Translations under genes and position numbers: made by a program
Notes under the pieces: model-generated
Database searches by the model: none
Told to the model about the DNA's origin: nothing
Seen by the model: only the letters and a program-made list of their open reading frames with translations
Origin: CAZPNX01 sp964588285
GTDB taxonomy: Bacteria; Edwardsbacteria; AC1; EtOH8
Reading direction: 5' to 3'
NCBI GenBank assembly: GCA_964588285.1
Contig: CAZPNX010000003.1
Coordinates: forward strand, 111,994 to 175,993
DNA length: 64,000 nt
Shown here: in pieces, positions 35,165 to 43,990 of the stretch
Layout: each line of letters begins with the position of its first letter
Position numbering within the stretch: the stretch's first letter is position 1

Positions 35165-35496
35165 AGGACATACTCAACGAGCTGAACGATATCCCCGGCG
35201 TCCGCGGCAGCCTGGTGGTGGATTTGGACGGCCTGGTGATCGCCTCCAACCTGATGTCCGGGATGGAGGAGAGGACCATCAGCGCCATGGTGGCCAACAT
35301 CAGCAGCGAGATTATCCGGGCCATGCCCGGGAAGGAGGCGCTGACCGGCGTCCAGCTGCAGGCGGCCGAGGGCACCGTGCTTTTTCTGAACGCTCCGGAA
35401 TGCCTGCTGGCGGTCATCGCCGAGCCCGGGGCCAACATCGGGCTGATCTCCATCAAAATGAAGGCCAGCCTGGAGCGGCTGCTGAAGGTGCTGTGA
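35161..35496 (+). CDS. roadblock/LC7 domain protein (MglB-like)
   Basis: 111 aa, a single roadblock domain: LNDIPGVRGSLVVDLDGLVIASNL at the start, VLFLNAPECLLAVIAEPGANIGLI toward the end. Size and fold equal MglB, the GAP of MglA in Myxococcus and Thermus. It is the best MglB candidate of the three roadblock proteins here. Start overlaps the previous stop (ATGA). Confidence 0.9.
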   Translation: MKDILNELNDIPGVRGSLVVDLDGLVIASNLMSGMEERTISAMVANISSEIIRAMPGKEALTGVQLQAAEGTVLFLNAPECLLAVIAEPGANIGLISIKMKASLERLLKVL

Positions 35497-35509
35497 GCGA
35501 ATCGAGGCT

Positions 35510-36058
35510 ATGAGCGGCATCCAGTACGTTTTTTCCGAAGCTATCAGCCGCGAGGTTGAGGGGGGCTTGGCCGCCTACCTCAAAGCCTCGCGCTCCCATT
35601 GCGTGCTGCTCCTGGCCAAGAGCGGACACTTGATTTCCCAGGCCGGATTCACCGGCACCTTCAATGTCCAGTCCATATCGGCCCTGATCGGAGGCATCTT
35701 TAATTCCACCCAGGCTTTGGCCAAGCTGGTGGGCGAGGAAAAATTCACCGTCATGTTCCTGGAGGGCAGGGTCTGGAACGTCTATTTCACCCTGGTGGCC
35801 GAGCATTTCATCCTGGCCAACCTGTTCGACAAATCAACGGTGGTGGGCATGGTGAGGAACGCCGCCTCAGAGGCCGAGGCCAAGCTGAGCCCTGTCCTGG
35901 CCGGGGCGGTGGTGGCCGACCTGGTGACGGCCGAGCAGCCGGAAGCGGCGGCCGAAAGGGCCGTGCCGCCGCCGGGGCTGGCGCCGCTGCCGGATGAGCC
36001 GTCCATGCCCGACTTCAACCAGGCGGTAGAGGACGCCCTTTCCAAACTGTTCAGCTGA
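35510..36058 (+). CDS. roadblock-like protein with C-terminal tail
   Basis: 182 aa. Residues 1-125 fit a divergent roadblock/LC7 domain (LAAYLKASRSHCVLLLAKSGHLISQAG, VGEEKFTVMFLEGRVWNVYFTLV, HFILANLFDKSTVVGMVR). The tail is Pro/Ala-rich and ends in an amphipathic helix (FNQAVEDALSKLFS). Third roadblock protein in a row before mglA. GAGG lies just upstream of the ATG. Confidence 0.85.
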   Translation: MSGIQYVFSEAISREVEGGLAAYLKASRSHCVLLLAKSGHLISQAGFTGTFNVQSISALIGGIFNSTQALAKLVGEEKFTVMFLEGRVWNVYFTLVAEHFILANLFDKSTVVGMVRNAASEAEAKLSPVLAGAVVADLVTAEQPEAAAERAVPPPGLAPLPDEPSMPDFNQAVEDALSKLFS

Positions 36059-36101
36059 GATCCTTTGACTATCGAACGAGACATCCAGATAGATTGCGCC
36101 T

Positions 36102-36698
36102 ATGTCGCTGATAAACTATTCTTCGAAAGAGATCACCTGCAAGATCGTCTATTACGGCCCGGGGCGGTGCGGCAAGACATCCAACCTGCAGTACGTCTAC
36201 AGCAAGATTCCGGAGAGCAAGAAAAGCTCCATGGTCAGCCTGGCCACCGAGCGGGACCGGACCCTGTTCTTCGACTTTCTGCCCCTGGACCTGGGCGAGA
36301 TCGCCGGCTATAAAACCCGGGTCCAGCTCTATACCGTGCCCGGCCAGGTGTTCTACAACTCCACCCGCAAGCTGGTGCTGCAGGGGGCCGACGGAGTAGT
36401 TTTCGTGGCCGACTCCCAGCTGGATCTGTGGCAGGAGAACAAGGAAAGCGTGGTCAACCTGCGCGACAATCTGACCGCCCTGGGCATGGATCCCTACAAG
36501 ATACCTTTGGTGATGCAGTACAACAAGCGGGACCTGCCCAATATACTTCCGGTGGCCGAGATGGACAAGGGCCTGAACTACCGTCAGGCGCCACATTTCG
36601 AGGCGGTGGCCACCCAGGGCATCGGCGTCTTCGACAGCCTCAAGGCCATCTCGGCTCTGGTGCTGCAGTCGTTGAGCGCCAAGTACCGGGGGAAGTGA
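36102..36698 (+). CDS. mglA: MglA-type small GTPase
   Basis: 198 aa. Very close to Myxococcus xanthus MglA from the first residues (INYSSKEITCKIVYYGPG). P-loop GPGRCGKT at 19-26, intrinsic arginine finger Arg53 in ERDRTLFFDFLP, switch II TVPGQ with Gln82, and specificity motif NKRD at 141-144, all at MglA numbering. It switches between GTP (polar, active) and GDP states to set cell polarity and motility direction. It lies directly after three roadblock genes and inside a Che cluster, the arrangement expected for Frz-like control of polarity. No ribosome site visible; the start is fixed by homology. Confidence 0.97.
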   Translation: MSLINYSSKEITCKIVYYGPGRCGKTSNLQYVYSKIPESKKSSMVSLATERDRTLFFDFLPLDLGEIAGYKTRVQLYTVPGQVFYNSTRKLVLQGADGVVFVADSQLDLWQENKESVVNLRDNLTALGMDPYKIPLVMQYNKRDLPNILPVAEMDKGLNYRQAPHFEAVATQGIGVFDSLKAISALVLQSLSAKYRGK

Positions 36699-36774
36699 GT
36701 AATTTCATCTAACAGGCATCTCAAGCCTTCAACTGCATAATATTCACCATATTCCTCTGATCCCAGACGCCGCC

Positions 36775-38268
36775 ATGCCGGAAGCCGAGCCCCACATACT
36801 GACCAGCATCTATCAGTTCGAGAATTTCATCACCGGCCCCAGCAACCGGATGGCCTATGCCGCTGCCCGCCGGGTGGCCGAGCAGCCGGGCCGTCTCTAC
36901 AACCCGCTGGTGGTGCACGGGGGCGTCGGCCTGGGGAAGACCCACCTGTTGCAGGCCCTGGGAAACCAGGTATCGGCCGCCCATCCCGACTGGTCGGTGG
37001 TCATGCTTTCCGGCGGTCAGATCAAGCGTCAGGACCTGGACGGGGCGGAGCGGGCCGACCTGCTGCTGATAGACGATCTGCATCTTTGCATCCTGGAGCG
37101 GGAGATCCAGATCAGGATGATTCCGCTCTTCGACGCCATGGTGGGCACCGGCCGGCAGATAGCGGCCTCCACCGACACCGTTCCCCAAAAGATCGAGAAA
37201 CTTGACCCCAAGCTGCTGTCGCGCCTTCTGGGCGGCGTCATCGTCGGCCTCAAGGAGATCGACGTCAACGAGAAAGTCCTGATCTTGGCCAGCAAGGCCA
37301 GGTCCAGGAACACCGAGCTTTCCGAAGAGGCGCTGCTGACCATCGCCTCCCGGGTGCCGGCCAACATCAGGGAATTGGAAGGGGCCTTAAACCGGGTGTT
37401 GCTCTACGCCTCGCTTTTCGACGGCCAGATCACCAAAAATATTGTCGACGAGGCCCTGCCGCCGACCGCCAGCGCTCTGCCGATGCCCCAGGAGCCGGAG
37501 GACGGCGCGGCCGGCCAAGCCGGTCAGGAGAAGGCCGAGGCGGCCTCGGGAGAGTTCGGCGATTTTCTCACCGGGCTGGACACCAAGGTGACCGATCTCA
37601 TCACCCAGGAGCAGAATGCCGAGAAGCTGAGGCAGGAGTACAAAGAGAAGCTTTATATCTGGCGGATGAAGGGCTTCAACACCGCCCGGGTGGAGCGCAC
37701 CTTAGACCAGGACATCGCCGCCGCCACCAAGGAATACCAGGCCTTCACCGACAACATCGAGAGGCTGATATTGCTCCAGGAGGAGTTCGGCAACATGGCC
37801 GCCGCCGCCACCCCGGAGATGATCGCCCGGGTGGAATCACTGCTGTTCGATCCGGACAAGGTGGACGAACTCTCCTTGGCGGTTCAGTCCATGAAGAAGG
37901 AATTGCTTCCCAAACTCACCCCACAGCCTGAGCCGCTGCCGCCGCTTAAATCCGTTACGCCATCCGCCCCGGAGCCAGCCCCGGCGAAATTGTCCCCGCC
38001 TTCTTCTGTCCAGCCTGGCGGGACGGCTCCGGCGCCAATTGCAAAGCCAGCCGTGCCGCCGGCCGGGCATCAGTCGCCGCCTGTGACCGTTTCTCAGGAG
38101 AAACCTGAACCGGCGGCCCCGGCGCCGTTGGTGCTGGAGATGCCGGCCCGGGCGGCCATGGCCGACACTGTCCCCGAAGGAGGGACGGCCGAGTCGGCCC
38201 CGGCCAACCTGGGGCTGATAGAGGAAGTCTGGCCCAGGCTGGAGGACCGGATGATGGAGGATTTTTGA
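36775..38268 (+). CDS. DnaA-like AAA+ ATPase lacking the DnaA DNA-binding domain
   Basis: 497 aa. Residues 10-230 are unmistakably DnaA domain III: FENFITGPSNRMAYAAARRVAE, Walker A GGVGLGKTH (Lys55), Walker B LLLIDDLH (Asp100/101), a box-VII-like arginine (Arg150 in LLSRLL) and sensor 2 NIRELEGALNRV (Arg199). The N-terminal DnaA domains I-II and the whole helix-turn-helix domain IV are absent. In their place is a helical segment (about 250-375, with YKEKLYIWRMKGFNTARVE), a Pro/Ala-rich linker and an acidic terminal helix. It follows mglA by 76 nt. The ATP switch is intact, so a filament-forming or remodelling role is likely (inference). It is longer than Hda, which also lacks domain IV. Confidence 0.92.
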   Translation: MPEAEPHILTSIYQFENFITGPSNRMAYAAARRVAEQPGRLYNPLVVHGGVGLGKTHLLQALGNQVSAAHPDWSVVMLSGGQIKRQDLDGAERADLLLIDDLHLCILEREIQIRMIPLFDAMVGTGRQIAASTDTVPQKIEKLDPKLLSRLLGGVIVGLKEIDVNEKVLILASKARSRNTELSEEALLTIASRVPANIRELEGALNRVLLYASLFDGQITKNIVDEALPPTASALPMPQEPEDGAAGQAGQEKAEAASGEFGDFLTGLDTKVTDLITQEQNAEKLRQEYKEKLYIWRMKGFNTARVERTLDQDIAAATKEYQAFTDNIERLILLQEEFGNMAAAATPEMIARVESLLFDPDKVDELSLAVQSMKKELLPKLTPQPEPLPPLKSVTPSAPEPAPAKLSPPSSVQPGGTAPAPIAKPAVPPAGHQSPPVTVSQEKPEPAAPAPLVLEMPARAAMADTVPEGGTAESAPANLGLIEEVWPRLEDRMMEDF

Positions 38269-38382
38269 TAAAGTGGAAAGTCGAATGTTGAAGGTTAATG
38301 TTGAGCGGGGCGTCGGATGATTTGCTTAAATCCGATTGATGCAGATGTGATTTATCTCTCAACTTTGAGCTTGTTAACTTAA

Positions 38383-39990
38383 ATGGCCATCAAGGGATCC
38401 TTCTCCGAGGTCAACCTGCCCGATGTCCTGCAGCTGTTGGCGGTGGGGCGCAAGACCGGCTGTCTCAAGGTGACCGACGGGCAAAACTTCGGCAGCATCT
38501 ACTTTCGGGACGGCATGATCTGCTACACCAGCCTGCTCAACCGCCCCGACCGCATCGGGGACCGGCTGCTGGCCCGGGGACTGATTAACTACAGCCAGCT
38601 GGAGGAAGCCCTCCAGGCCCAGCGGGCCGAGGGCGGCGCCCGCCGGCTGGGCGACATCCTGATGGAGCGAGGCCTGGTGACCCAGGCTGATCTGGAGGCC
38701 GACATCTCCAGCCAGATCGAGGAAACGGTCTTCTATCTGCTGCGCTGGACCGAAGGCGAGTTCTTCTTTGAGCCGGATACCCTGCCCCAGGGTGAGAGCG
38801 TCCTGGTGTCGCTGGACGCCATGAACCTGCTGCTAGAGGAGGCCCGCCGCATCGACGAATGGCGCAATCTGGAAAAGAAGCTGCCCGGCGGACAGATGGT
38901 GCTGGAGCCGGTGGCCGCCGACCAAACCCAGCACCACGGGCTGGAGCTGACCGATCAGGAACGGCAGGTCCTGGCGCTGGTGGACGGGCAGCGGACCATG
39001 GCCGAGGTCATGGAGATGTCGCATCTGGGCGAGTTCGCCACCTCCAAGGTGATTTACGGCCTGCTCTTGACCGGGCTTATCAAGCGGGGCAGCGAGAAGA
39101 CCAAGCAGACAACCGGCTGGAACACCGGAGTCATCGACGAACACCGCAACCTGGGTATGGCCTTCTACAAGACCCAAATGTACGACGAGGCCAGCCGCGA
39201 GTTCCGCCGCATTGTGGAGATCAAGCCCGACGTCTTCGACGCCCGGTTCTATCTGGGCCTCATCCATCTGCGCAAGGGCGAGCCCGCCGACGCCGCCACC
39301 GAGTTTTTGGAGGCCATCGCCATCGATCCCAAAAAGGCCCCTGCCTACAACAACCTGGGGCTGGCTTTGGAAGCCATGGGGGAGCTGGACGATAGTCTGC
39401 GGCAATTTCGCAAGGCTCTGGAATTGGCCCCGGGCGAGGTGGTGCCCAGGATCAATATCGCCTTTCTGCTTTACCGTAAAAAGGATTATTCGGCGGCCCG
39501 GGAACATCTGGAACAGGTGGAGAAGAAACATCCCGGGCTTCCCCTGGTAAGCTTCCTGATGGGGCTGATCGAGCTTCGCGGGGGCAAGGTCGACAAAGCT
39601 ATGGAGCGCTGGAACCAGGCCCAGTCCGGCGGAAGGCCGAATCCGGCGGTGGAGAACAACCTGGGGGCTCTCTGGCAGGCCAGGGGCCAGGCCGAGGAGG
39701 CGGAGAAAAGATATACGGCGGCCCTAAAACTGGCTCCGGCCAGCCGCACCGTACTCCAGAACCTTTCCGAGCTTTACTACAAGAATTCCATGGCCGTCAA
39801 GGCCTTGGATGTTATGGGTAGGATGGTGGAGCTGGATTTGGCCGGATCGCAGGACATGGCCCGGCTGGGAAATCTCTACTTCAAGCAGGGGCAGAAGGAT
39901 CAGGCGGTGGTCTGGTGGAAAAAGGCCCTGGAGCTGGATCCGCAGAACCAGGTGGTCCGCCGCAACCTGATGCTGATGGAGAAGAAATGA
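38383..39990 (+). CDS. DUF4388 (PATAN) - TPR protein, second copy
   Basis: 535 aa. N-terminal DUF4388: MAIKGSFSEVNLPDVLQLLAVG, GCLKVTDG, GSIYFRDGMICYTSL. The domain continues with LGDILMERGLVTQADLE (a GspE-N-like segment) and LLRWTEGEFFFEPDTLP. The same winged-helix-like middle as the 32.9-kb paralog follows (TSKVIYGLLLTGLIKRG), then about seven TPRs. The two paralogs flank the roadblock/mglA/DnaA-like block. It overlaps cheR by 4 nt, tying the PATAN protein to receptor adaptation. Confidence 0.9.
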   Translation: MAIKGSFSEVNLPDVLQLLAVGRKTGCLKVTDGQNFGSIYFRDGMICYTSLLNRPDRIGDRLLARGLINYSQLEEALQAQRAEGGARRLGDILMERGLVTQADLEADISSQIEETVFYLLRWTEGEFFFEPDTLPQGESVLVSLDAMNLLLEEARRIDEWRNLEKKLPGGQMVLEPVAADQTQHHGLELTDQERQVLALVDGQRTMAEVMEMSHLGEFATSKVIYGLLLTGLIKRGSEKTKQTTGWNTGVIDEHRNLGMAFYKTQMYDEASREFRRIVEIKPDVFDARFYLGLIHLRKGEPADAATEFLEAIAIDPKKAPAYNNLGLALEAMGELDDSLRQFRKALELAPGEVVPRINIAFLLYRKKDYSAAREHLEQVEKKHPGLPLVSFLMGLIELRGGKVDKAMERWNQAQSGGRPNPAVENNLGALWQARGQAEEAEKRYTAALKLAPASRTVLQNLSELYYKNSMAVKALDVMGRMVELDLAGSQDMARLGNLYFKQGQKDQAVVWWKKALELDPQNQVVRRNLMLMEKK

Positions 39991-40811
39991 CCCCCAGGGA
40001 GAACATAACCGATCCCGAGCTTTTGTATTTGGCCGACCGCATCCTGGAGGATACCGGCTTCGACATCAGGCAATACAAGGAGAGGCCGCTCAAGCGCCGC
40101 CTGGCGGTAAGGCTTCGCAGCTGCAAACTCCAGTCGTACCGCGATTACGCCGACCAATTGAGGACCGATCCCGGCGAGTACCCCAAGCTGTTCGACGCCC
40201 TGACCATCAATGTCACCAAGTTCTACCGCAACCCGGAGACCTATCAGGCAGTAGCCGAGAGGGTGCTTCCCATAATAACCGCAGGCTGGAACCAGAAGGC
40301 GCCGCTTCTCTTCTGGAGCGCCGGCTGCTCCTCGGGCGAGGAGCCGTATTCCATAGCCATTATGTGGACCGAGTTCAAGCGGCGCCGGGGGCTGGACGGC
40401 CAGGCCACGGTGGCCGCCACCGACATCGACCGCCTCTCACTGGAAAAGGCCCAGGCCGGCGTCTACGAATGGGGCAGTCTGGACGAAATGCCGCGGGAGC
40501 TGGTGGAGCGGCATTTCACCAAGGACGGCTCCAAGTATACGGTCATGCCGGAGATAAGGAAACTTGTCAAATACCAGCGGGCCGAGCTGCTGGAGCCGTC
40601 GCCCTTTCGCCAGGTGGACATGATCTTCTGCCGCAACGTTCTCATCTACTTCAACCGGGCCTCGCAGGAAACAGTCTTCAAGCAATTCCTGCAGAGCCTT
40701 AAGCCGGGGGGCTTTCTGGTGCTGGGCAAGGTGGAGACCATGATCGGCCAGGCCAAGGAGTCCTTCGCCACCTTCGACGCCAAGGAGCGCATCTACCAGA
40801 AGATATCCTGA
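39987..40811 (+). CDS. cheR: CheR chemoreceptor methyltransferase
   Basis: 274 aa. Small N-terminal helical domain (YKERPLKRRLAVRLRSCKLQSYRDYADQL), then the SAM-binding core: TINVTKFYRNPETY, FWSAGCSSGEEPYSIAI, ATDIDRLSLEKAQAGVY and VDMIFCRNVLIYFN. It methylates glutamates of the receptors encoded downstream. The ATG overlaps the previous stop (ATGA); frame similarity further upstream is not CheR-like. Confidence 0.96.
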   Translation: MTPRENITDPELLYLADRILEDTGFDIRQYKERPLKRRLAVRLRSCKLQSYRDYADQLRTDPGEYPKLFDALTINVTKFYRNPETYQAVAERVLPIITAGWNQKAPLLFWSAGCSSGEEPYSIAIMWTEFKRRRGLDGQATVAATDIDRLSLEKAQAGVYEWGSLDEMPRELVERHFTKDGSKYTVMPEIRKLVKYQRAELLEPSPFRQVDMIFCRNVLIYFNRASQETVFKQFLQSLKPGGFLVLGKVETMIGQAKESFATFDAKERIYQKIS

Positions 40812-40929
40812 AGATAACGCTTGTGTTTTCATAAGGAAACCATGGATTCAGGAACCTTAAACGAGTTTACACCAAAGCCTGTTATGGTTTTTGTAAAATG
40901 GTTGGAAAAGGCGACAGGCCTTCAGTGCC

Positions 40930-41487
40930 ATGAATACCGCACCCAGCGGTATTAAAAGCATATCCGGGGATAATGCCCCTGAGCCCGGCGTCAGCCGGGA
41001 GATAGTGGTTAAGATAGCCGACCTGGCGGTGGCCCGGGAGCCGGCGGTGATCACCACCCACGGCCTGGGGTCCTGCCTGGCCATCGTCCTCTACGACCCA
41101 CAGGCCAAGGTGGGCGGCCTGGCCCACGTGATGTTGCCCTCGCCGGAGCTGGTGAAGAACCAGACCAACGCCGCCAAGTTCCCGGCCTCGGCCATCGGGG
41201 CCATGCTGGCCGAGATCGAGCGCCTGGGCGGCAGCCGCACCCGGCTTCGGGCCAAGCTGGCCGGCGGCGCCAGGATGTTCGGAGCCCTGCTGACCAGCAG
41301 CAAGGGGGCAGGCGCCGCCAACATCGGGACCCGAAACACCCAGGAGGCCAAGGCCGAGCTGGAGAGGCTGGGGATACCGATAGTGGCCGAGGACACCGGC
41401 TCAGACTACGGACGGTCGGTGGAATTCTTGGTGTCCAGCGGCACGGTGCTGGTGCGCTCCTTCAAGGCGGGACTCAAGGAGCTGTAA
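40930..41487 (+). CDS. cheD: CheD receptor glutamine deamidase
   Basis: 185 aa. The catalytic triad is complete at Thermotoga-like spacing: Thr43, Cys49 in GLGSC and His66 in GLAHVMLP; KLAGGARMFG also fits. It deamidates receptor glutamines and stimulates CheC. The first 20 residues are extra and probably disordered. It lies 118 nt after cheR; that gap shows no clear promoter. Confidence 0.95.
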   Translation: MNTAPSGIKSISGDNAPEPGVSREIVVKIADLAVAREPAVITTHGLGSCLAIVLYDPQAKVGGLAHVMLPSPELVKNQTNAAKFPASAIGAMLAEIERLGGSRTRLRAKLAGGARMFGALLTSSKGAGAANIGTRNTQEAKAELERLGIPIVAEDTGSDYGRSVEFLVSSGTVLVRSFKAGLKEL

Positions 41488-41530
41488 AACGAAGCCAGGT
41501 CTGATTTAAGTTGTTATTTATATATAGTAT

Positions 41531-42634
41531 ATGGTGACAAAAGGTAACCCCATCCGGGTGCTGGTGGTCGACGACTCGGCCCTGATGCGCAAGATGATCG
41601 GCGACATCATCTCCGAGGCCCCGGGGCTGGAGCTGGCCGGCCAGGCCAAGAACGGTCTGGAGGCTTTGGAGCAGGCGGAGAAGCTAAAACCCGACGTCAT
41701 CACCCTAGACCTGGAGATGCCCAAGATGGACGGCCTCCAGGCCCTGGCCAGGCTGATGACGGAGAAGCCGATCCCCACCGTCATCCTTTCGGCCCATGCC
41801 AAGGAGGGGGCCGATTCCACCCTGCTGGCTTTGGAGCTGGGGGCGGTGGACTTCGTCACCAAGCCGTCGGGCTCGATCTCCCTGGACATCGACCGGGTGC
41901 GGGAGCAACTGGTGGAGCGGATCCGGGTGGCGGCGGCTGTCGACCTCTCAAAACTTGCTATCAGGAAGCCGGCCCAGAACCGTACCGGCTCGGCGCCTTC
42001 GGCCGGGACTATCAAGACCATTCGTCCTCTACCTTTCCGGGGACGGACGGACGATAAAACCAAGGTAGTGGCCATCGGATCCTCCACCGGAGGCACCCGG
42101 GCCCTGGCCGAGATCATGCCCCGCCTGCCGGCCGAGCTGGATGCTGCCTATTTGCTGGTGCAGCACATGCCTCTGGGTTTCACCAAGTCGCTGGCCGAGC
42201 GGCTCAACGCCCGGAGCAAGGTGTCAATAAAGGAGGCCGAAGATGGCGACACCCTGACCAGCGGCCAGGCTCTTTTAGCTCCGGCCGGCTGGCACCTGAG
42301 GCTGGCGGCCGACGGCAGGGAGGTGGAGCTTTCCAAGGATCCGCCGCGGCACGGGGTCAGGCCTTCGGTGGATGTCATGATGGAAAGTTTGGCCCAGTAC
42401 TGCCAAAATCCCATGGTGGCGGTCATCCTCACCGGCATGGGGCACGACGGGGCAAAAGGGCTTTCCAGCATCAAGAAAAAGGGGGGACGGACCCTGGCCG
42501 AAGACAAATCCACCTGCGTGGTCTGGGGCATGCCCCGGGCAGCGGTGGAGACCGGGGCGGTGGACGAGGTGCTGCCCCTGGAGGAGATTCCGGGGGGAAT
42601 AGTCAGGGCCTGCCGTCAGAAAGCTTCGATATGA
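41531..42634 (+). CDS. cheB: CheB receptor methylesterase / response regulator
   Basis: 367 aa. N-terminal receiver with Asp60 in ITLDLEMPKMDG and Lys in FVTKPSG; a linker; then the C-terminal methylesterase with Ser185 (GSSTGG), His212 (QHMP) and Asp306 (GMGHDG) forming the triad. It opposes CheR. The start ATG comes right after an AT-rich TATATATAGTAT stretch without a ribosome site, so an own promoter or a leaderless message is possible. It overlaps the next gene by 4 nt. Confidence 0.96.
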   Translation: MVTKGNPIRVLVVDDSALMRKMIGDIISEAPGLELAGQAKNGLEALEQAEKLKPDVITLDLEMPKMDGLQALARLMTEKPIPTVILSAHAKEGADSTLLALELGAVDFVTKPSGSISLDIDRVREQLVERIRVAAAVDLSKLAIRKPAQNRTGSAPSAGTIKTIRPLPFRGRTDDKTKVVAIGSSTGGTRALAEIMPRLPAELDAAYLLVQHMPLGFTKSLAERLNARSKVSIKEAEDGDTLTSGQALLAPAGWHLRLAADGREVELSKDPPRHGVRPSVDVMMESLAQYCQNPMVAVILTGMGHDGAKGLSSIKKKGGRTLAEDKSTCVVWGMPRAAVETGAVDEVLPLEEIPGGIVRACRQKASI

Positions 42635-43488
42635 ACAAGACCGAAGAGCTGATACGAGAATACCAGGCCAGAATGGCCGCCCTCAAGGAGCTGCTTTCGG
42701 GGCCGGAGGCGCGCTCTCGGGCGGCCGAAATTGAGCGGGAGATCCGGGCCCTCTACAAGGAGGTGGCGGTGGCCTCCAAGCAGCTGGCCTCTGTCCAGGA
42801 GGGCGTCAAGCAGCTGATCGACCAGTTCAAGACGGCCACGGTCACCGAGGACGAGTCCAAGGTGATGATCCGCTCCTTCGTGGAGACCATGAAAACCGAC
42901 GCCCTGGGATCGTCCACCTACGTGGCCGAGGGTTGGAACCAGATCTGCACCGGTCAGTTCGACAAGGCCATCGCCTCTTTGTCCAGCGCTGTCAAACTCA
43001 ATCCCTCGGACACCAAGGCCATGGCCCTGCTGGGATGGGCCTACAGCTATCAGGGCATGTACGAGGAGGCTTTGGGCGTCTGCCTGAAGGTGCTGCAGAT
43101 GGAGCCCAACAACGACGGGGTGCGCAACAACCTGGGCTTCGTCTGCCTGAAGAAGGGGATCTACGGCGAAGCCATCGAGCATCTCTCCAAGGTCATCAAG
43201 TCCGGCAAGGACCGGGTGGCGGTGCTCTACGCCCATTATTACCTAGGCTTGGTCTATCTGGAGCGCCAGATGCTGGACGACGCTCTGTTCTTTTTCTCCA
43301 AGGCCGGCATGCTGGGGCCCAATCTGATAGAGGCCTTCTATCATCTGGGTTTGGTTTATTCCATGAAGGGCATGCAGGCCGCGGCCGTCAGGGAGTGGGA
43401 GAAATGCCAGAAGCTGTCGCCGGGCAATTGGTGGGCCCGAAAGGCCGCGGAGCACATCGAGGCGGCTAAAAGCCGCGAAAGCCGGTGA
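42631..43488 (+). CDS. coiled-coil TPR protein
   Basis: 285 aa. N-terminal helical/coiled-coil part (ELIREYQARMAALKELLSG to about residue 75), then four to five TPRs (YVAEGWNQICTGQFDKAIASLSSAVKLNP and following). No signal peptide. Translationally coupled to cheB (ATGA) and to the next CheW-like gene (GTGA), so a soluble member of the sensory complex is likely. Specific role unknown. Confidence 0.85.
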   Translation: MNKTEELIREYQARMAALKELLSGPEARSRAAEIEREIRALYKEVAVASKQLASVQEGVKQLIDQFKTATVTEDESKVMIRSFVETMKTDALGSSTYVAEGWNQICTGQFDKAIASLSSAVKLNPSDTKAMALLGWAYSYQGMYEEALGVCLKVLQMEPNNDGVRNNLGFVCLKKGIYGEAIEHLSKVIKSGKDRVAVLYAHYYLGLVYLERQMLDDALFFFSKAGMLGPNLIEAFYHLGLVYSMKGMQAAAVREWEKCQKLSPGNWWARKAAEHIEAAKSRESR

Positions 43489-43949
43489 AACGTCAGGAGG
43501 GCCGATGGCTGATGTGTGCCAGCCGGGGCGAAAGCTTCGGCCTGGAGCTGAAATGGGTAAGGGAGATAGATTTCCATCCCAGGGTGCTGCCGTTGCCGAC
43601 CGCCCAGCCGCCGTTGGTGGGGCTCATAGGCTGGAGGGGGGGACAGGTGCCGGTTTTGTCGCTGGACCAATTGTTGGGACATAAAAGCAGCGCCGAAAGC
43701 CAGTCTGTTCTGATGCTGGAGATCGAAGGCCAAGCGCTGGGGATGTTGGTCGAAGAGGTGGGCCAAAGCTTGGCCATCGACAGCCAAGAAATCTTCTCCA
43801 TCGACCAAAGCCTGGCCGGCCGGGAGGGGTTGGTGACCCAGGCGGTGCGCACTGGGGACGATCTGGTCTTCAAGCTGAACATCGAACGCCTGATCCTGTC
43901 CGGATTATCGACTGCAGACGGCGGCTTGCTTTCCCTTAGCAGCAATTGA
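43485..43949 (+). CDS. CheW-like protein (divergent, second copy)
   Basis: 154 aa. CheW-like fold: RGESFGLELKWVREIDFHP, PLPTAQPPLVGLIGWRGGQVPVLSLDQLLG and LGMLVEEVGQSLAI. The core strand has IGWRGG where CheW has LxxRGx. The GTG start overlaps the previous stop. It may couple one of the two following receptors to CheA or bind a different kinase. Confidence 0.82.
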   Translation: MKRQEGRWLMCASRGESFGLELKWVREIDFHPRVLPLPTAQPPLVGLIGWRGGQVPVLSLDQLLGHKSSAESQSVLMLEIEGQALGMLVEEVGQSLAIDSQEIFSIDQSLAGREGLVTQAVRTGDDLVFKLNIERLILSGLSTADGGLLSLSSN

Positions 43950-43990
43950 TCAAAACAGCCAATAAGCATATACCAAAGGGAGGGCCCGAA

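Noticed and set aside
36775..38268. replication initiator dnaA and a nearby origin
   Set aside because: The protein lacks the DnaA DNA-binding domain, and I noticed no TTATCCACA-type boxes or dnaN/gyr genes around it.
40812..40929. internal promoter before cheD
   Set aside because: A TTTACA hexamer is present but no -10 at a usable spacing.
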